64,000 nt of DNA from Metapseudomonas resinovorans DSM 21078. Its GTDB lineage: Bacteria > Pseudomonadota > Gammaproteobacteria > Pseudomonadales > Pseudomonadaceae. The stretch's first letter is position 1, and every line of letters begins with the position of its first letter. The stretch spans positions 1-64,000 of the forward strand of contig NZ_AUIE01000031.1 of the NCBI RefSeq assembly GCF_000423545.1, given 5' to 3'. Positions 1 to 9,134 of the stretch are shown one piece after another. The notes beneath the pieces were generated by a model. That model was not told the DNA's origin and ran no database searches. It saw only the letters and a program-made list of their open reading frames with translations. Made by a program: the position numbers and the translations under genes.

Positions 1-67
1 GGTTGGGTGTGTAAGCGCTGTGAGGCGTTGAGCTAACCAATACTAATTGCCCGTGAGGCTTGACCAT
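1..67 (+). rRNA. 23S ribosomal RNA, 3' end (partial)
   Basis: The first ~67 bases match the conserved 3' terminus of Pseudomonas 23S rRNA, ending in the CTTGACC strand that pairs with the GGTCAAG 5' end of the molecule. Only the last bases of the gene lie in the window. The 3' boundary is placed by that terminal helix and may be off by a base or two. It is followed by a ~134 nt spacer and the 5S gene, the usual rRNA operon order. Confidence 0.93.
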
Positions 68-201
68 ATAACACCCAAACAATCTGGTGATTGTGGGTGC
101 GACTGGTTGAAGTCGACAGACCGAAAATTGGCCTGAACCGCAAAAACAGACTGTCACATACCTGATTCGGGGTAGCGTCCCAGACGATGCCCCAACCGAA
201 T

Positions 202-321
202 TGCTTGACGACCATAGAGCGTTGGAACCACCTGATCCCATCCCGAACTCAGCAGTGAAACGACGCATCGCCGATGGTAGTGTGGAGCTTCTCCATGTGA
301 GAGTAGGTCATCGTCAAGCTT
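202..321 (+). rRNA. rrf: 5S ribosomal RNA
   Basis: A 120 nt gene with the typical Pseudomonas 5S ends: TGCTTGACGA at the start pairs with TCGTCAAGCT at the end. The internal conserved segments (CCCGAACTCAG, GATGGTAGTGTGG, GAGAGTAGG) are all present. It is the last gene of the rRNA operon, and a strong terminator follows directly. Confidence 0.97.
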
Positions 322-328
322 CTATCCC

Positions 329-365
329 AAACCCCCGAATCGTGAAAACGGTTCGGGGGTTTGTC
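329..365 (+). terminator. Rho-independent terminator of the rRNA operon
   Basis: Stem AAACCCCCGAA (329-339) pairs with TTCGGGGGTTT (352-362), followed by a short T-rich stretch. It sits 8 nt after the 5S gene. The 120 nt from here to the next gene hold no other feature I can support. Confidence 0.92.
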
Positions 366-484
366 TTTGCGCCGGAGAAAGTTTGCCGACTCACGAAGTT
401 GGTAGCGCCCAGAAACTCTTGAATCGCAACCGCCGGCGCTCCGCTCGTCTAGAATAGCCGCGATACCTCGAGAGCCTTACCACC

Positions 485-1147
485 ATGCCTGAACAGGCTG
501 AACAACGCCCGCTTTCCGACCTTCCTTTGCACGACCTGATCGCCTGCCACGAATGCGATCTGTTGATGCGCCGCCCGGACCTTGATGAAGAACAGAAAGC
601 CTGTTGCCCCAGGTGCGGCTATGAACTGGTGGTGCACCGTTCCAAGATGGAGCGTCGTGCCATGGCCTTGGTGTTGACCGCGTTGCTGCTGTTCGTCCCG
701 GCCAATTTCCTTCCCATAATGAAACTCAACCTGCTTGGGCAGACGACCCATGACACGGTCTGGACAGGCGTTGTTGGCCTCTACAACACCGGTATGGGAT
801 CCGTCGCGGTGCTGGTGTTCCTCTGCAGCATGGTCATCCCTCTGATCAAGCTCCTCTGCCAACTGACCGTGCTGGTCTGCATCAAAACGCGCCGCGCACT
901 TGGCCTGGGACTGGTGCTCTATCGGCTTTATCACCATTTGCGGGAGTGGGGGATGCTCGAGGTTTACCTCATGGGGATTCTGGTTTCCATCGTGAAACTG
1001 ATCGATCTGGCCGACCTGCATCTTGGTATCGGTCTGGCCTGCTTCATTGGCTTGCTGCTGTCTCAGGTATGGCTCGAGGTGACCATGTCGCCGCATCAGG
1101 TCTGGGATGCGCTGGAAGCTGAAGGAGAAACTCATGCGCGCCATTGA
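485..1147 (+). CDS. PqiA-domain inner membrane protein (first of two)
   Basis: A 220-residue protein of the paraquat-inducible protein A family. It has an N-terminal rubredoxin-like zinc ribbon (Cys21/Cys24 and Cys41/Cys44) followed by about four hydrophobic segments. Family members (PqiA, LetA/YebS) are inner-membrane partners of MCE proteins that carry lipids between the two membranes. E. coli PqiA and LetA contain two such domains in one chain; here each domain is a separate gene. The stop overlaps the next start by 14 nt, so the two are translationally coupled. The exact transported lipid cannot be read from sequence. Confidence 0.88.
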   Translation: MPEQAEQRPLSDLPLHDLIACHECDLLMRRPDLDEEQKACCPRCGYELVVHRSKMERRAMALVLTALLLFVPANFLPIMKLNLLGQTTHDTVWTGVVGLYNTGMGSVAVLVFLCSMVIPLIKLLCQLTVLVCIKTRRALGLGLVLYRLYHHLREWGMLEVYLMGILVSIVKLIDLADLHLGIGLACFIGLLLSQVWLEVTMSPHQVWDALEAEGETHARH

Positions 1148-1757
1148 TGCCGGCATTATCGTCTGCGACGAATGCCACCAGTTGAATCGTCCAGGCTCGG
1201 ATGAGGATCATGGCAACTGCCGCCGTTGCGGCGCAGTACTGTACCCACGGCGACCCAACAGTATCGTTCGAACCTGGGCGCTACTGATTACGGCTACGAT
1301 CCTCTATGTCCCGGCCAACGTACTGCCAATCATGACGGTGAACTTCTTTGGCAACGGGTCCCCCTCTACGATCATGGGCGGCGTGCTGGAACTGATTCAT
1401 GCCGAGATGGTGCCAATCGCGCTGGTGGTTTTTGTTGCCAGCATCCTCGTGCCCACCTTCAAGCTGGTAGGGATTGCGCTGCTGCTTTACTCCGTGCAAC
1501 GGCGACTGCCCATGTCGCCGCGTCAGCGCATCCTGATGTATCGCTTCATCGAATGGATTGGCCGATGGTCAATGCTGGATATCTTTGTCATTGCCATCCT
1601 CGTGGCGTTGGTGAACTTCGGCAACTTGGCCAGCATCGAAGCCAACCTGGGAGCGGCGGCCTTCGCCAGTGTCGTGGTGACCACCATGATCGCGGCAGTG
1701 ACCTTCGACCCCAGACTGATCTGGGACAACACTGATATGGACGACGAGAATGCCTGA
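1134..1757 (+). CDS. PqiA-domain inner membrane protein (second of two)
   Basis: A 207-residue second PqiA-domain protein with its own zinc ribbon (Cys11/Cys14, Cys29/Cys32) and about four membrane segments. The ATG at 1134 is chosen because AAGGAG lies just upstream and the protein then begins a few residues before the zinc ribbon; an in-frame ATG at 1107 lacks this. It overlaps the upstream gene by 14 nt and the MCE gene by 8 nt. The three genes therefore look like one unit, equivalent to E. coli letA (split in two here) plus letB. Confidence 0.88.
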   Translation: MRAIDAGIIVCDECHQLNRPGSDEDHGNCRRCGAVLYPRRPNSIVRTWALLITATILYVPANVLPIMTVNFFGNGSPSTIMGGVLELIHAEMVPIALVVFVASILVPTFKLVGIALLLYSVQRRLPMSPRQRILMYRFIEWIGRWSMLDIFVIAILVALVNFGNLASIEANLGAAAFASVVVTTMIAAVTFDPRLIWDNTDMDDENA

Positions 1758-4041
1758 GTTGCCAACCCCGAAAACCCGCAAAACCACGAGCTGGTCCGCA
1801 ATCTGGGTACTACCGCTGGTGGCGCTGCTCATTGGCCTCTGGCTGGCCTGGAAGGCCATGAGCGAAGCAGGCATCGAGATTCAGATTCGCTTCGAGAACG
1901 GCGATGGTATTCAGGTGGGTAAGACCCAACTGATGTACAAGGGGATCCAGGTGGGGAAGGTGGTCGACCTGCATGTCAGCGATGACATCAAAGGTGTGGT
2001 GGCCACGGTTGAGGTGATGAAGGAAGCCGAGCCTTACCTCAGCAAGGACACCCGTTTTTGGCTGGTACGTCCGCGCGTTTCCCTCGCTGGTGTCACCGGA
2101 CTGGAAACCCTGGTCTCCGGTATCTATATCGCCATCGATCCCGTGAAGGGGGAGGCGGCGCGGCGATATATCGCGCTGCCCGAACCACCGCCACTGTCCG
2201 ACTCGCTGCCCGGTCTGCACCTTACCCTGAAGGCTGAACGCCTGGGGTCCCTTGAGCAGGGCAGCCCGGTCTATTACCGACAGATCCAGGTTGGCCAGGT
2301 GAAGAGTTACCAATTGGCCGAAGATCAGCGCACGGTCGAAATCAAGGTACACATCGAACAGCCTTATGCGCATCTGGTGCGCAAGCACACGCGTTTCTGG
2401 AATGCCAGTGGCCTCAACGTTACCGCGGGATTGGCAGGCGTGAAGATCCGCACTGAGTCCGTGCTCAGCATCATGGCCGGTGGCATAGCGTTCGCGACCC
2501 CAGAGCACCGCCAGGACAGCCCTCCCACCGACCCCAGCATCCCGTTCCGCCTGTATGACGGCTTCGAGTCTGCCGAAGCCGGCCTTAGGGTGCTGCTGCG
2601 CATGGATGACGTCAGCGGCCTCAGCCCGGGTAGCACGCCGGTGATGTACAACGGTGTGCAGGTCGGCACCCTGAAGAAGCTGGATATGGACAAGGACTTC
2701 ACCGGCGCCACCGCCGAGCTGACCATGGAGCCACGTACCGAGGACTATCTTGTCGACGGCACCGAATTCTGGACGGTGAAGCCGTCGATTTCGTTGGCAG
2801 GCATCACCGGTATCGAGGCCCTGGTGAAGGGCAACTACATTGCCGTGCGCTTTGCCAAGGAGGGTACGCCGACCCGGGAGTTCAAGGTTCGACCCAAGGC
2901 GCCGCCGCTTAATACCGATGCACCTGGCCTGCACCTGGTGCTGACCAGCGATCGCCTCGGCTCCCTGGAAGTCGGTAGCCCGATCCTGTTCCGTCAGATG
3001 CGCGTGGGCAGCGTGCAGAGCTATCAACTGTCCCGTGATCAGCGGCGCGTGGTAATCGGTGTCCACATCGAACCCGAGTTCACCAAGCTGGTGAACGAGT
3101 CCACTCGTTTCTGGAATTCCAGCGGTATCACCCTCAAAGGCGGTCTGTCGGGCGTCGAAGTGAAGAGCGAATCGCTGCAGACCCTGTTGTCGGGCGGCAT
3201 CACCTTCACCACACCGGACCCGAAGGCCAAGCTTGTCACCCGGCCGCGCCGCTTTACGCTGTTCGACAATGAAGCCCTGGCCATCGAGAAGGGTACTGTC
3301 ATCGAGATCGCCATTCCCCAGGCTGAAGGCATCAAGGAAGGCACGCCGATCCGCTTCAAGGGCATCGATGTGGGCGAGGTGGAGTCGGTGAACCTGAGCA
3401 ACGACCTCTCTGGCGTAGTGGTCAAGGCTCGCCTCACCCAGGCAGACGACCGCATCGCTCGTGCCGGGAGCCAGTTCTGGGTGGTACGTCCGGAGCTCGG
3501 CCTACTGCGAACGGCCAACCTGGACACGCTCGTCAGCGGCCAGTATCTGGAAGTCCTGCCGGCTGCCATGCCTGGGGCTGCGCAGACGCGCTTCACTGCA
3601 CTGGCCGAATCGCCGGATCCGGTCGCCCGCGAGGAGGGCTTGCGCATCACCCTCAGCGCGCCGCGCCGTGGCTCCCTCAAACCGGGCGTGATCGTCAGTT
3701 ACCGCGAAGTACCCGTGGGCAAAGTGCTTTCCTACGAGCTGGGTAAGACTGCCGACCGCGTCTTCATCCATGTACTCATCGAGCAGCGCTACGCGCCCCT
3801 GGTGCACAGCGGCAGCCGCTTCTGGCACACCAGCGGTGTCGGAGTGGATGCCAGCCTGTTCGATGGCGTGAAGGTGCGAACCGGCTCTCTGGAGTCCTTG
3901 GTTGAGGGCGGGATTTCCTTCGCCACTCCGAACGAAGGACAGATGGGCAACGCCGCACTCAATGGCCAGACCTTCGCCCTGCATGACGATGCCGAGGACG
4001 AGTGGCTGACCTGGTCGCCGAAGATTCCTTTGGCGAAGTAA
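1750..4041 (+). CDS. Multi-MCE-domain intermembrane lipid transport protein (PqiB/LetB-like)
   Basis: A 763-residue protein with one N-terminal transmembrane helix (about residues 18-35) and six tandem MCE (MlaD) repeats. Each repeat shows the 'G-x-x-V-x-Y/F-(R/K/N)-x-(I/V)-x-V-G' type core, beginning near residues 45, 160, 280, 395, 515 and 630. PqiB of E. coli has three MCE domains and LetB seven, so this six-domain form is intermediate. MCE proteins of this family stack into periplasmic tubes that move lipids between membranes. Overlap with the upstream PqiA-domain gene supports one complex. No PqiC-like lipoprotein gene follows; a terminator does. Confidence 0.9.
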   Translation: MPELPTPKTRKTTSWSAIWVLPLVALLIGLWLAWKAMSEAGIEIQIRFENGDGIQVGKTQLMYKGIQVGKVVDLHVSDDIKGVVATVEVMKEAEPYLSKDTRFWLVRPRVSLAGVTGLETLVSGIYIAIDPVKGEAARRYIALPEPPPLSDSLPGLHLTLKAERLGSLEQGSPVYYRQIQVGQVKSYQLAEDQRTVEIKVHIEQPYAHLVRKHTRFWNASGLNVTAGLAGVKIRTESVLSIMAGGIAFATPEHRQDSPPTDPSIPFRLYDGFESAEAGLRVLLRMDDVSGLSPGSTPVMYNGVQVGTLKKLDMDKDFTGATAELTMEPRTEDYLVDGTEFWTVKPSISLAGITGIEALVKGNYIAVRFAKEGTPTREFKVRPKAPPLNTDAPGLHLVLTSDRLGSLEVGSPILFRQMRVGSVQSYQLSRDQRRVVIGVHIEPEFTKLVNESTRFWNSSGITLKGGLSGVEVKSESLQTLLSGGITFTTPDPKAKLVTRPRRFTLFDNEALAIEKGTVIEIAIPQAEGIKEGTPIRFKGIDVGEVESVNLSNDLSGVVVKARLTQADDRIARAGSQFWVVRPELGLLRTANLDTLVSGQYLEVLPAAMPGAAQTRFTALAESPDPVAREEGLRITLSAPRRGSLKPGVIVSYREVPVGKVLSYELGKTADRVFIHVLIEQRYAPLVHSGSRFWHTSGVGVDASLFDGVKVRTGSLESLVEGGISFATPNEGQMGNAALNGQTFALHDDAEDEWLTWSPKIPLAK

Positions 4042-4053
4042 CCACGCAACAAA

Positions 4054-4081
4054 CAAATGGGCCGCAATTGCGGCCCATTTG
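4054..4081. terminator. Bidirectional terminator between the MCE gene and mksB
   Basis: A perfect 28-nt palindrome (CAAATGGGCCGC / GCGGCCCATTTG with a 4-nt centre) lies between the convergent stops at 4041 and 4098. Upstream A-rich and downstream T-rich flanks suit both directions. Confidence 0.85.
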
Positions 4082-4097
4082 CTTTCTGGCGAAAGGG

Positions 4098-6932
4098 TCA
4101 GGCGGGTACGGCCGCCTCGTCCTTCGCATCCTGGGTGGCGGTAGCCACGTCGCGACGCTTGATGAACTTCCAGTCCGCCTCATCGATGTAGATGCCGTTC
4201 GGGCCACTGCCGCCTTCCAGGTCGATGGCGACGTTGGCCGATACCTGCGGCTTAACCGACGCGAGGATGGGTGTGAAGCCCAGTTGCTGGCTAGTTTCGA
4301 TCAGCGCCTGCTGGTTGCGCTCGTCGATGTCTGCCGCCTCGTCCAGGTAGTAGGGCAGGCGAATGCGGCCGGCTTGCTCGCGGTCCATCAGGTGCAGCAA
4401 CAGGTACATGTTGGTCAGCGCCTTGATGGTCATCGTGGTGCCGTTGGAGGCGGCACCGTCGATATCGGTGTGAATGACCGGCTGGCCGTGCACTTTGGTG
4501 ATCTCGAAGGCCAGTTCGAACAGGTCTTTCAGGCCCAGCTGGTTGCCGTTGGCAGCCACCAGGCGCGCCAGGTATTCCTTGGCCTCTTCGTTCTTCGCAT
4601 CCTGGTCGCTCGAGTTGGTCAGGTCGAAGACCGATAGGGTCTCGCCCTCCTCGTACTGGCCGGCACTATGGATGATCTGATCGATATGGCGCAGGGCATC
4701 CTTGTTTGGCGCGAGGACGATGCGGAAGCTCGAGAGGTTGGACACCTGGCGCTTGTTGATCTCGCGGTTGAACAGAGCCAGCTGGTGTTCCAGGTTGTCG
4801 TAGTCGCTGCGGATATTGCGCAGGGTCCGGGCGATGTCGGTGACTGCAGCGCGGCGTGCCTTGGCCAGCGTCAGGGCTTCGTCCTGGCGATGTGCATAAG
4901 CGTTGATCAGCAACTGCAGGCGGCGCTCGGCGTCGTCTTCGCTGTCGAACTTGGCCACGCCTTTGAGGCGGACCTGGGCGTAGAGCGCCTCGATCTGGCC
5001 GTCGATGCGCTGCAGCGCCTGCCAGGTGTCCTGGTAGTCGTTGAGCAGCGGCAGCAGGTTGTCCAGGCTGTCGTCCACCGGGTCCATGAAGGGCTTGCCG
5101 AAGGGCAGGTCGGCGGGCAGCAGCTGGCGGCGGCGCAGGGCGTCTTCCAGGGTGCGTTCCTTGGCTTCCAGGTCGGCGAGCTGGCGACCCACCAGTTGCA
5201 GCTTGGCGGAGAGCTGCTGGACGCGTTCGGTGAAGGCGTCGGCGGAGCGCTTGAGCTCGTCCTGGGTGGCTTCCAGCTGCGCCAGCTCTTCCAGCTTGGC
5301 CGGCTCTTCGGCACTGAGGGTCTGGGACTTGCGGAAGTCTTCCAGGGCTTTCTGGGCGTCCAGCACGTCCTGGTACAGCTTCTCGGCCTGGGCCTTGCTC
5401 GCGGCGCGGTCGGCTGCCACGGACTGCTGGGTCTTGAGCTGCTTCAGCTCGCGCTCCAGGCGGTCCTTCTGGTCGCGCAGGGCGGCGCGGTCGGCCAGGG
5501 CCTGCAGGGCCGGCGGCTCGATGTGGGACAGGTCGATGGACAGGCCCGGTACTTCGAACTGGCTGCCCTTGAACTGGTCGAGCACGGTTTCCAGGGTTTT
5601 CACCCAGGCTTCGCCGTCGTCGAGCTGGATGCCTTTCTCACCCAGCGGCAGGCTGAACAGCTGGCCGTTGAACAAGCGCATCAGGCGGTCCACGTCCGCC
5701 TGGGAGAACTCTTCGCGCAGGCGCGAGTAGCTGTTGTTGTCGGCGTGGTCGAGCTGCTGCTTGACCGCCTTCAGGCGTTTTTCCAGGTCGCGCAGGCGTT
5801 CGTCCAGATCCTCGGCGGAGAACTGGCGGGATTGCGCCAGGGCGCCGGCGAGTTCGTCGTGGGCGTCCTTGGCGGCGAGCAGCGCTTGCTCCAGCACCTT
5901 GGCGTTTTCCACAAGAGCGAAGCGGTTCTTCAGTACCGCCAGCTCACCCAGCCAGCGCTGGTTCTCGGTGATGGCGCGCTCCAGACGCATCATTTCCTGG
6001 GTGCCGCCACGCTGTTCGCTCTGCAGGCCGTCCTGTTCGTTGCGGTAGTGCTCGGCCTGGATCACCAGCTCCTCGCGGCGGGCGCCGGAGTAGTCCTGCC
6101 AGGTGCCCAGCAGCGAATCCAGCAACGGGGAGATGCGGTGCAGCTTGCCGCGCAGAATTTCGCGCTGCCCCACGCCATTGGCCAGGGCTTCCACCAGCGG
6201 GCCGGCGGAGACCAGCGCCTGATAGTCCTGCTCCATGCGGCGTACGTCGCGGAAGGCCTCTTCGCAGGCAGCGATGTAGTCCACGCTGCCTGAGCGCAGG
6301 CTGTGCTCGAAGGCATCGAGGAACAGTTGCTTGAGCTTGGCCGCGGTGATTTCACGCATGTGCAGCAGGTTGATGAACAGCGAGCGGAAGGTCTTCAGGC
6401 TCTGTTCGCTGGTAGAGCGCAGCGGGATCAGCGTCAGGTCCAGCGGGATCGACGTGTGACCACCCACCAGCAGGCGGCGCAGCTCATCGGGCTTGAGTTC
6501 GTAGGCCTTGATGCCTTCGCGTTCCAGGCTGTTGAACAGCTCGCGCTGGCGCAGGCAGGTGCCGTCACGCTGGTAGTGCTCCAGGTTCAGTTCGCCACGG
6601 TAGGCGAAGAACTGGTGGCCGAAGCCGCCGCCCGGACCGCGACCGGCCACGCCGATCACGTGGGGGCCGTGGGGCAGGGAGACTTCAACGAGGATGTAGC
6701 TGGTATCGGTGGCGAAGTAGAACTTGCGCGACTGCTCCAGGCTGTACTTGCCGAAGCTCATGTCCGACATGCGCGCCAGGATCGGGAACTGCAGCGCGTT
6801 GATCGACGCCGATTTACCGAGGTTGTTGGCGCCGTAGATCGACAGCGGGGTTTCCAACGGGAACAGGCCGAGGCTGTATCCGGCGGTGTTCAGCAGGGCG
6901 AAGCGGCGGATGCCGTAGCGTTCCTGGCTCAT
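4098..6932 (-). CDS. mksB: MksB, SMC-like ATPase of the MksBEF condensin
   Basis: A 944-residue SMC/MukB-like ATPase. The N-terminal Walker A is seen as GANNLGKSA near residue 34. Long heptad-rich coiled coil spans roughly residues 260-730. A C-terminal Walker B is seen as YYLDEAADID near residue 870. It is much shorter than E. coli MukB (about 1,490 residues), as expected for MksB. The start overlaps the mksE stop by ATGA, giving the order mksF-mksE-mksB. Mks condensins compact the chromosome, and four-gene versions with the TOPRIM nuclease MksG (Wadjet/Jet) restrict plasmids. No mksG is present here, which argues for a chromosome-organising role. Confidence 0.93.
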   Translation of the reverse strand: MSQERYGIRRFALLNTAGYSLGLFPLETPLSIYGANNLGKSASINALQFPILARMSDMSFGKYSLEQSRKFYFATDTSYILVEVSLPHGPHVIGVAGRGPGGGFGHQFFAYRGELNLEHYQRDGTCLRQRELFNSLEREGIKAYELKPDELRRLLVGGHTSIPLDLTLIPLRSTSEQSLKTFRSLFINLLHMREITAAKLKQLFLDAFEHSLRSGSVDYIAACEEAFRDVRRMEQDYQALVSAGPLVEALANGVGQREILRGKLHRISPLLDSLLGTWQDYSGARREELVIQAEHYRNEQDGLQSEQRGGTQEMMRLERAITENQRWLGELAVLKNRFALVENAKVLEQALLAAKDAHDELAGALAQSRQFSAEDLDERLRDLEKRLKAVKQQLDHADNNSYSRLREEFSQADVDRLMRLFNGQLFSLPLGEKGIQLDDGEAWVKTLETVLDQFKGSQFEVPGLSIDLSHIEPPALQALADRAALRDQKDRLERELKQLKTQQSVAADRAASKAQAEKLYQDVLDAQKALEDFRKSQTLSAEEPAKLEELAQLEATQDELKRSADAFTERVQQLSAKLQLVGRQLADLEAKERTLEDALRRRQLLPADLPFGKPFMDPVDDSLDNLLPLLNDYQDTWQALQRIDGQIEALYAQVRLKGVAKFDSEDDAERRLQLLINAYAHRQDEALTLAKARRAAVTDIARTLRNIRSDYDNLEHQLALFNREINKRQVSNLSSFRIVLAPNKDALRHIDQIIHSAGQYEEGETLSVFDLTNSSDQDAKNEEAKEYLARLVAANGNQLGLKDLFELAFEITKVHGQPVIHTDIDGAASNGTTMTIKALTNMYLLLHLMDREQAGRIRLPYYLDEAADIDERNQQALIETSQQLGFTPILASVKPQVSANVAIDLEGGSGPNGIYIDEADWKFIKRRDVATATQDAKDEAAVPA

Positions 6933-7639
6933 GCGTCTTCCTCCTGGGCTGCGCGTTCTTCGGCCATGGCGCGGGCCAGGGCGTCTTCTTCTGACTCTGT
7001 GGATTCTTCGACGATTTCAGGGGTGTCGATGGGGATGATCGTGTCGCCACTGTCGTCATCCATGAGCACTGGGGCACGCAGTTCCAGGTCGGTGCTGTGC
7101 AGGCTGGCAGCCAGGTCGCGGTCGTGTTGCACGGCCAGGCACACGTCCAGGAAGCGGTGCATCGGCGGCAGGAAGCGGTAAATGCCGTTGCTGTCCTCGG
7201 CGAAGCCCAGCTGGGTGAGACGGCGGATCACCTTTTCTTCCAGCTCTTCATGGGTGGTCACCTCGGCCTGCATGAACAGGTCGCGGTACTTCTCCAGCAG
7301 GGCCGGCAGTTCGTCGCGGCCGATGCTGCCGCCATCGAGCACGGAAAGCGGGTCGCGGCCCTGGTCGGCCAGGTGCTCCACCAGGATGAAGGTGAACAAC
7401 GCCAGGCGCTGCGCGGTCTTGTTCACCTGGGCGCCCATCTGCTCGGGCACGAAGTAGTAGAAACCACGCGGGTCGCAGACCAGCTCGAAGCCGAGGCCCT
7501 TGAACAGGGCGCGGTACTGGTCCTGCATGGTGGACAGCTGGGCATAGCACTCCGGCTCGCTGCGGGAGAGGTGGTAGCCCTTGAACAGCTCGCGGAAGAT
7601 GGGCGCCAGCTGGGTCATTTCTTTCAGGTCGATATTCAT
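6929..7639 (-). CDS. mksE: MksE, condensin accessory subunit
   Basis: A 236-residue protein between the kleisin-like MksF and the ATPase MksB, matching MksE/MukE in size, position and winged-helix-like composition. The last ~35 residues are very acidic (runs of E and D), as often seen in this subunit. Its ATG shares one base with the mksF stop (TGATG) and its stop overlaps the mksB start, so the three subunits are co-translated. MukE-type proteins bind the kleisin and gate DNA access to the SMC heads. Identity rests mainly on gene order and length. Confidence 0.88.
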   Translation of the reverse strand: MNIDLKEMTQLAPIFRELFKGYHLSRSEPECYAQLSTMQDQYRALFKGLGFELVCDPRGFYYFVPEQMGAQVNKTAQRLALFTFILVEHLADQGRDPLSVLDGGSIGRDELPALLEKYRDLFMQAEVTTHEELEEKVIRRLTQLGFAEDSNGIYRFLPPMHRFLDVCLAVQHDRDLAASLHSTDLELRAPVLMDDDSGDTIIPIDTPEIVEESTESEEDALARAMAEERAAQEEDA

Positions 7640-8898
7640 CAGGAAGTCTTCTCGGCCGCGGCGGGTTGGCTCTTGATCAGGGCGTAGGAGCTCAGGCTGA
7701 CCTGGTGCTCGGCGGTCAGGTAGTCACGGCGCTCCAGGCGATCGCGCGAGAAGCGCGAATCGCGGGAGAGGCGCGAGAACCAGTAGAGGAGTTCGTCGGT
7801 GGCGCCGTCGGGCTCCTGCTCCAGCAGCCAGACCATCAGGTCCGGTAGCGGCAGGGCCTGCTCGCAACGGTCGAGCATTTCCCGCGCGGTCTTCGGTGAG
7901 CGCGGTGCAGTGGCCTTGCGTGTTCCGCCGGATTTCGGGAAGTGCGCCGGTTTCGGCTGGAAGCGAGCCAGGGCGTAGACGTAAGCCTCCACCTGCGAGC
8001 CGCTGCCGAGGAAGGTGGTCTGCGGCCGGGTGAACAGCGGCATGGCTGCTTGAGGCACGGCATCCAGGCCCTTCTTGCGGATCACCGACAGGGCCAGGGC
8101 GGCGCCACGGGTCACGGCGTTGTGCCGGCGTGCTTCCTCACGCAGCGGCAGCAGCAGTTCCCGGGCCTTGCGCAGGGTCAGCTGGGCGCTGGTTTGCATT
8201 TCCAGGATGCGCGCGTGGGTGCGCAGTACCAGGTCGTCGTCCACCAGTTGGCCCAGGCGTTGTTGCTCGCCGAGCAGGCGCAGCAGCACTTGCTCGACAC
8301 GGCGCACGCCTTGTTCGAAGGCGCCATCGGCGGCGACCAGCTGGATCATCGGTTCAACGTATTCGTCCCAGGTCGCCAGTACTTCGGCGTAGCGTTGGCG
8401 CAGAGGGATCTGCCGGTCGCTGGTCTTGGCGCGATCGGCCACGGCCACCAGGGCCTGTTCGTCGTTATCGAGCTTCTTCAGGACGTCGCGCACACGCATG
8501 TCGAGCAGGCGCAGCTGGCGCGCCAGGTCGTTGCCGTCGCGGATCTCGAAGGCTTCCTGGATGTAGCCGGCGAGGCGTTCCAGGTGGCGCAGGTAGGCTT
8601 CGATTTCCAGGCACAGGCCGAGGCGGTGTTCGCGCCGCAGGTAGGCGAGGAAGTCGTGGATTTGCGCGTTCAGCTCGAAGCGGTTCGGACTCTTGGCCAC
8701 GGGAACCAGGATGTCCAGGCGCACCCAGAGGTCGAGCAGGGCTGTCACGTCGGTGGGCGTGCCCTCCGGCAACTGGCCGGCGAGCTGCACGCGCAGTTCC
8801 ACCAGGCTCAGGGTGCCGGCATCGAAGCGCTCGCAGAGCGGCTCGAGCAACGTCCAGTGTTCGGCTAGGGCGCGCAATACGCGCTTGGGATCGATCAT
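7639..8898 (-). CDS. mksF: MksF, kleisin subunit of the Mks condensin
   Basis: A 419-residue protein, first gene of the mksFEB operon. MukF/MksF kleisins bridge the two SMC heads. The sequence fits: an N-terminal helical winged-helix region, a long helical middle, and a C-terminal part ending just at the mksE start. The ATG at 8898 (MIDPKRVLRA) is chosen because in-frame upstream sequence is unlike coding sequence and family members start near this point. No strong Shine-Dalgarno is visible. The 236 nt upstream, shared with a divergent gene, should hold the operon promoter, but I cannot pick a clear one. Confidence 0.87.
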   Translation of the reverse strand: MIDPKRVLRALAEHWTLLEPLCERFDAGTLSLVELRVQLAGQLPEGTPTDVTALLDLWVRLDILVPVAKSPNRFELNAQIHDFLAYLRREHRLGLCLEIEAYLRHLERLAGYIQEAFEIRDGNDLARQLRLLDMRVRDVLKKLDNDEQALVAVADRAKTSDRQIPLRQRYAEVLATWDEYVEPMIQLVAADGAFEQGVRRVEQVLLRLLGEQQRLGQLVDDDLVLRTHARILEMQTSAQLTLRKARELLLPLREEARRHNAVTRGAALALSVIRKKGLDAVPQAAMPLFTRPQTTFLGSGSQVEAYVYALARFQPKPAHFPKSGGTRKATAPRSPKTAREMLDRCEQALPLPDLMVWLLEQEPDGATDELLYWFSRLSRDSRFSRDRLERRDYLTAEHQVSLSSYALIKSQPAAAEKTS

Positions 8899-9134
8899 CG
8901 ATTGGCCGGGGTTCGCTGAAAAAAGAGGCGATTGTACTTCAGGTTGCTGGCGGCGATTGAGCTTCAACCGATCAGAGGAGCGACACCCGTCGCGGACTGA
9001 CGTTTTTTGGCAGTTTACGACTGGCATCGTGCCATTAAGCCTGCCGAAGAAGGCTACAGGTCCCATTCAAGTGTTTGAATTCCTTGGCATGTTTTCTGCG
9101 TTAGGGGATTGTCCGCTGCCCGACCGCAGAACCC

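Noticed and set aside
4668-6293. 541-codon open frame on the plus strand
   Set aside because: It is the antisense shadow of mksB and is low-complexity (runs of L, Q, V, G) without domain signatures.
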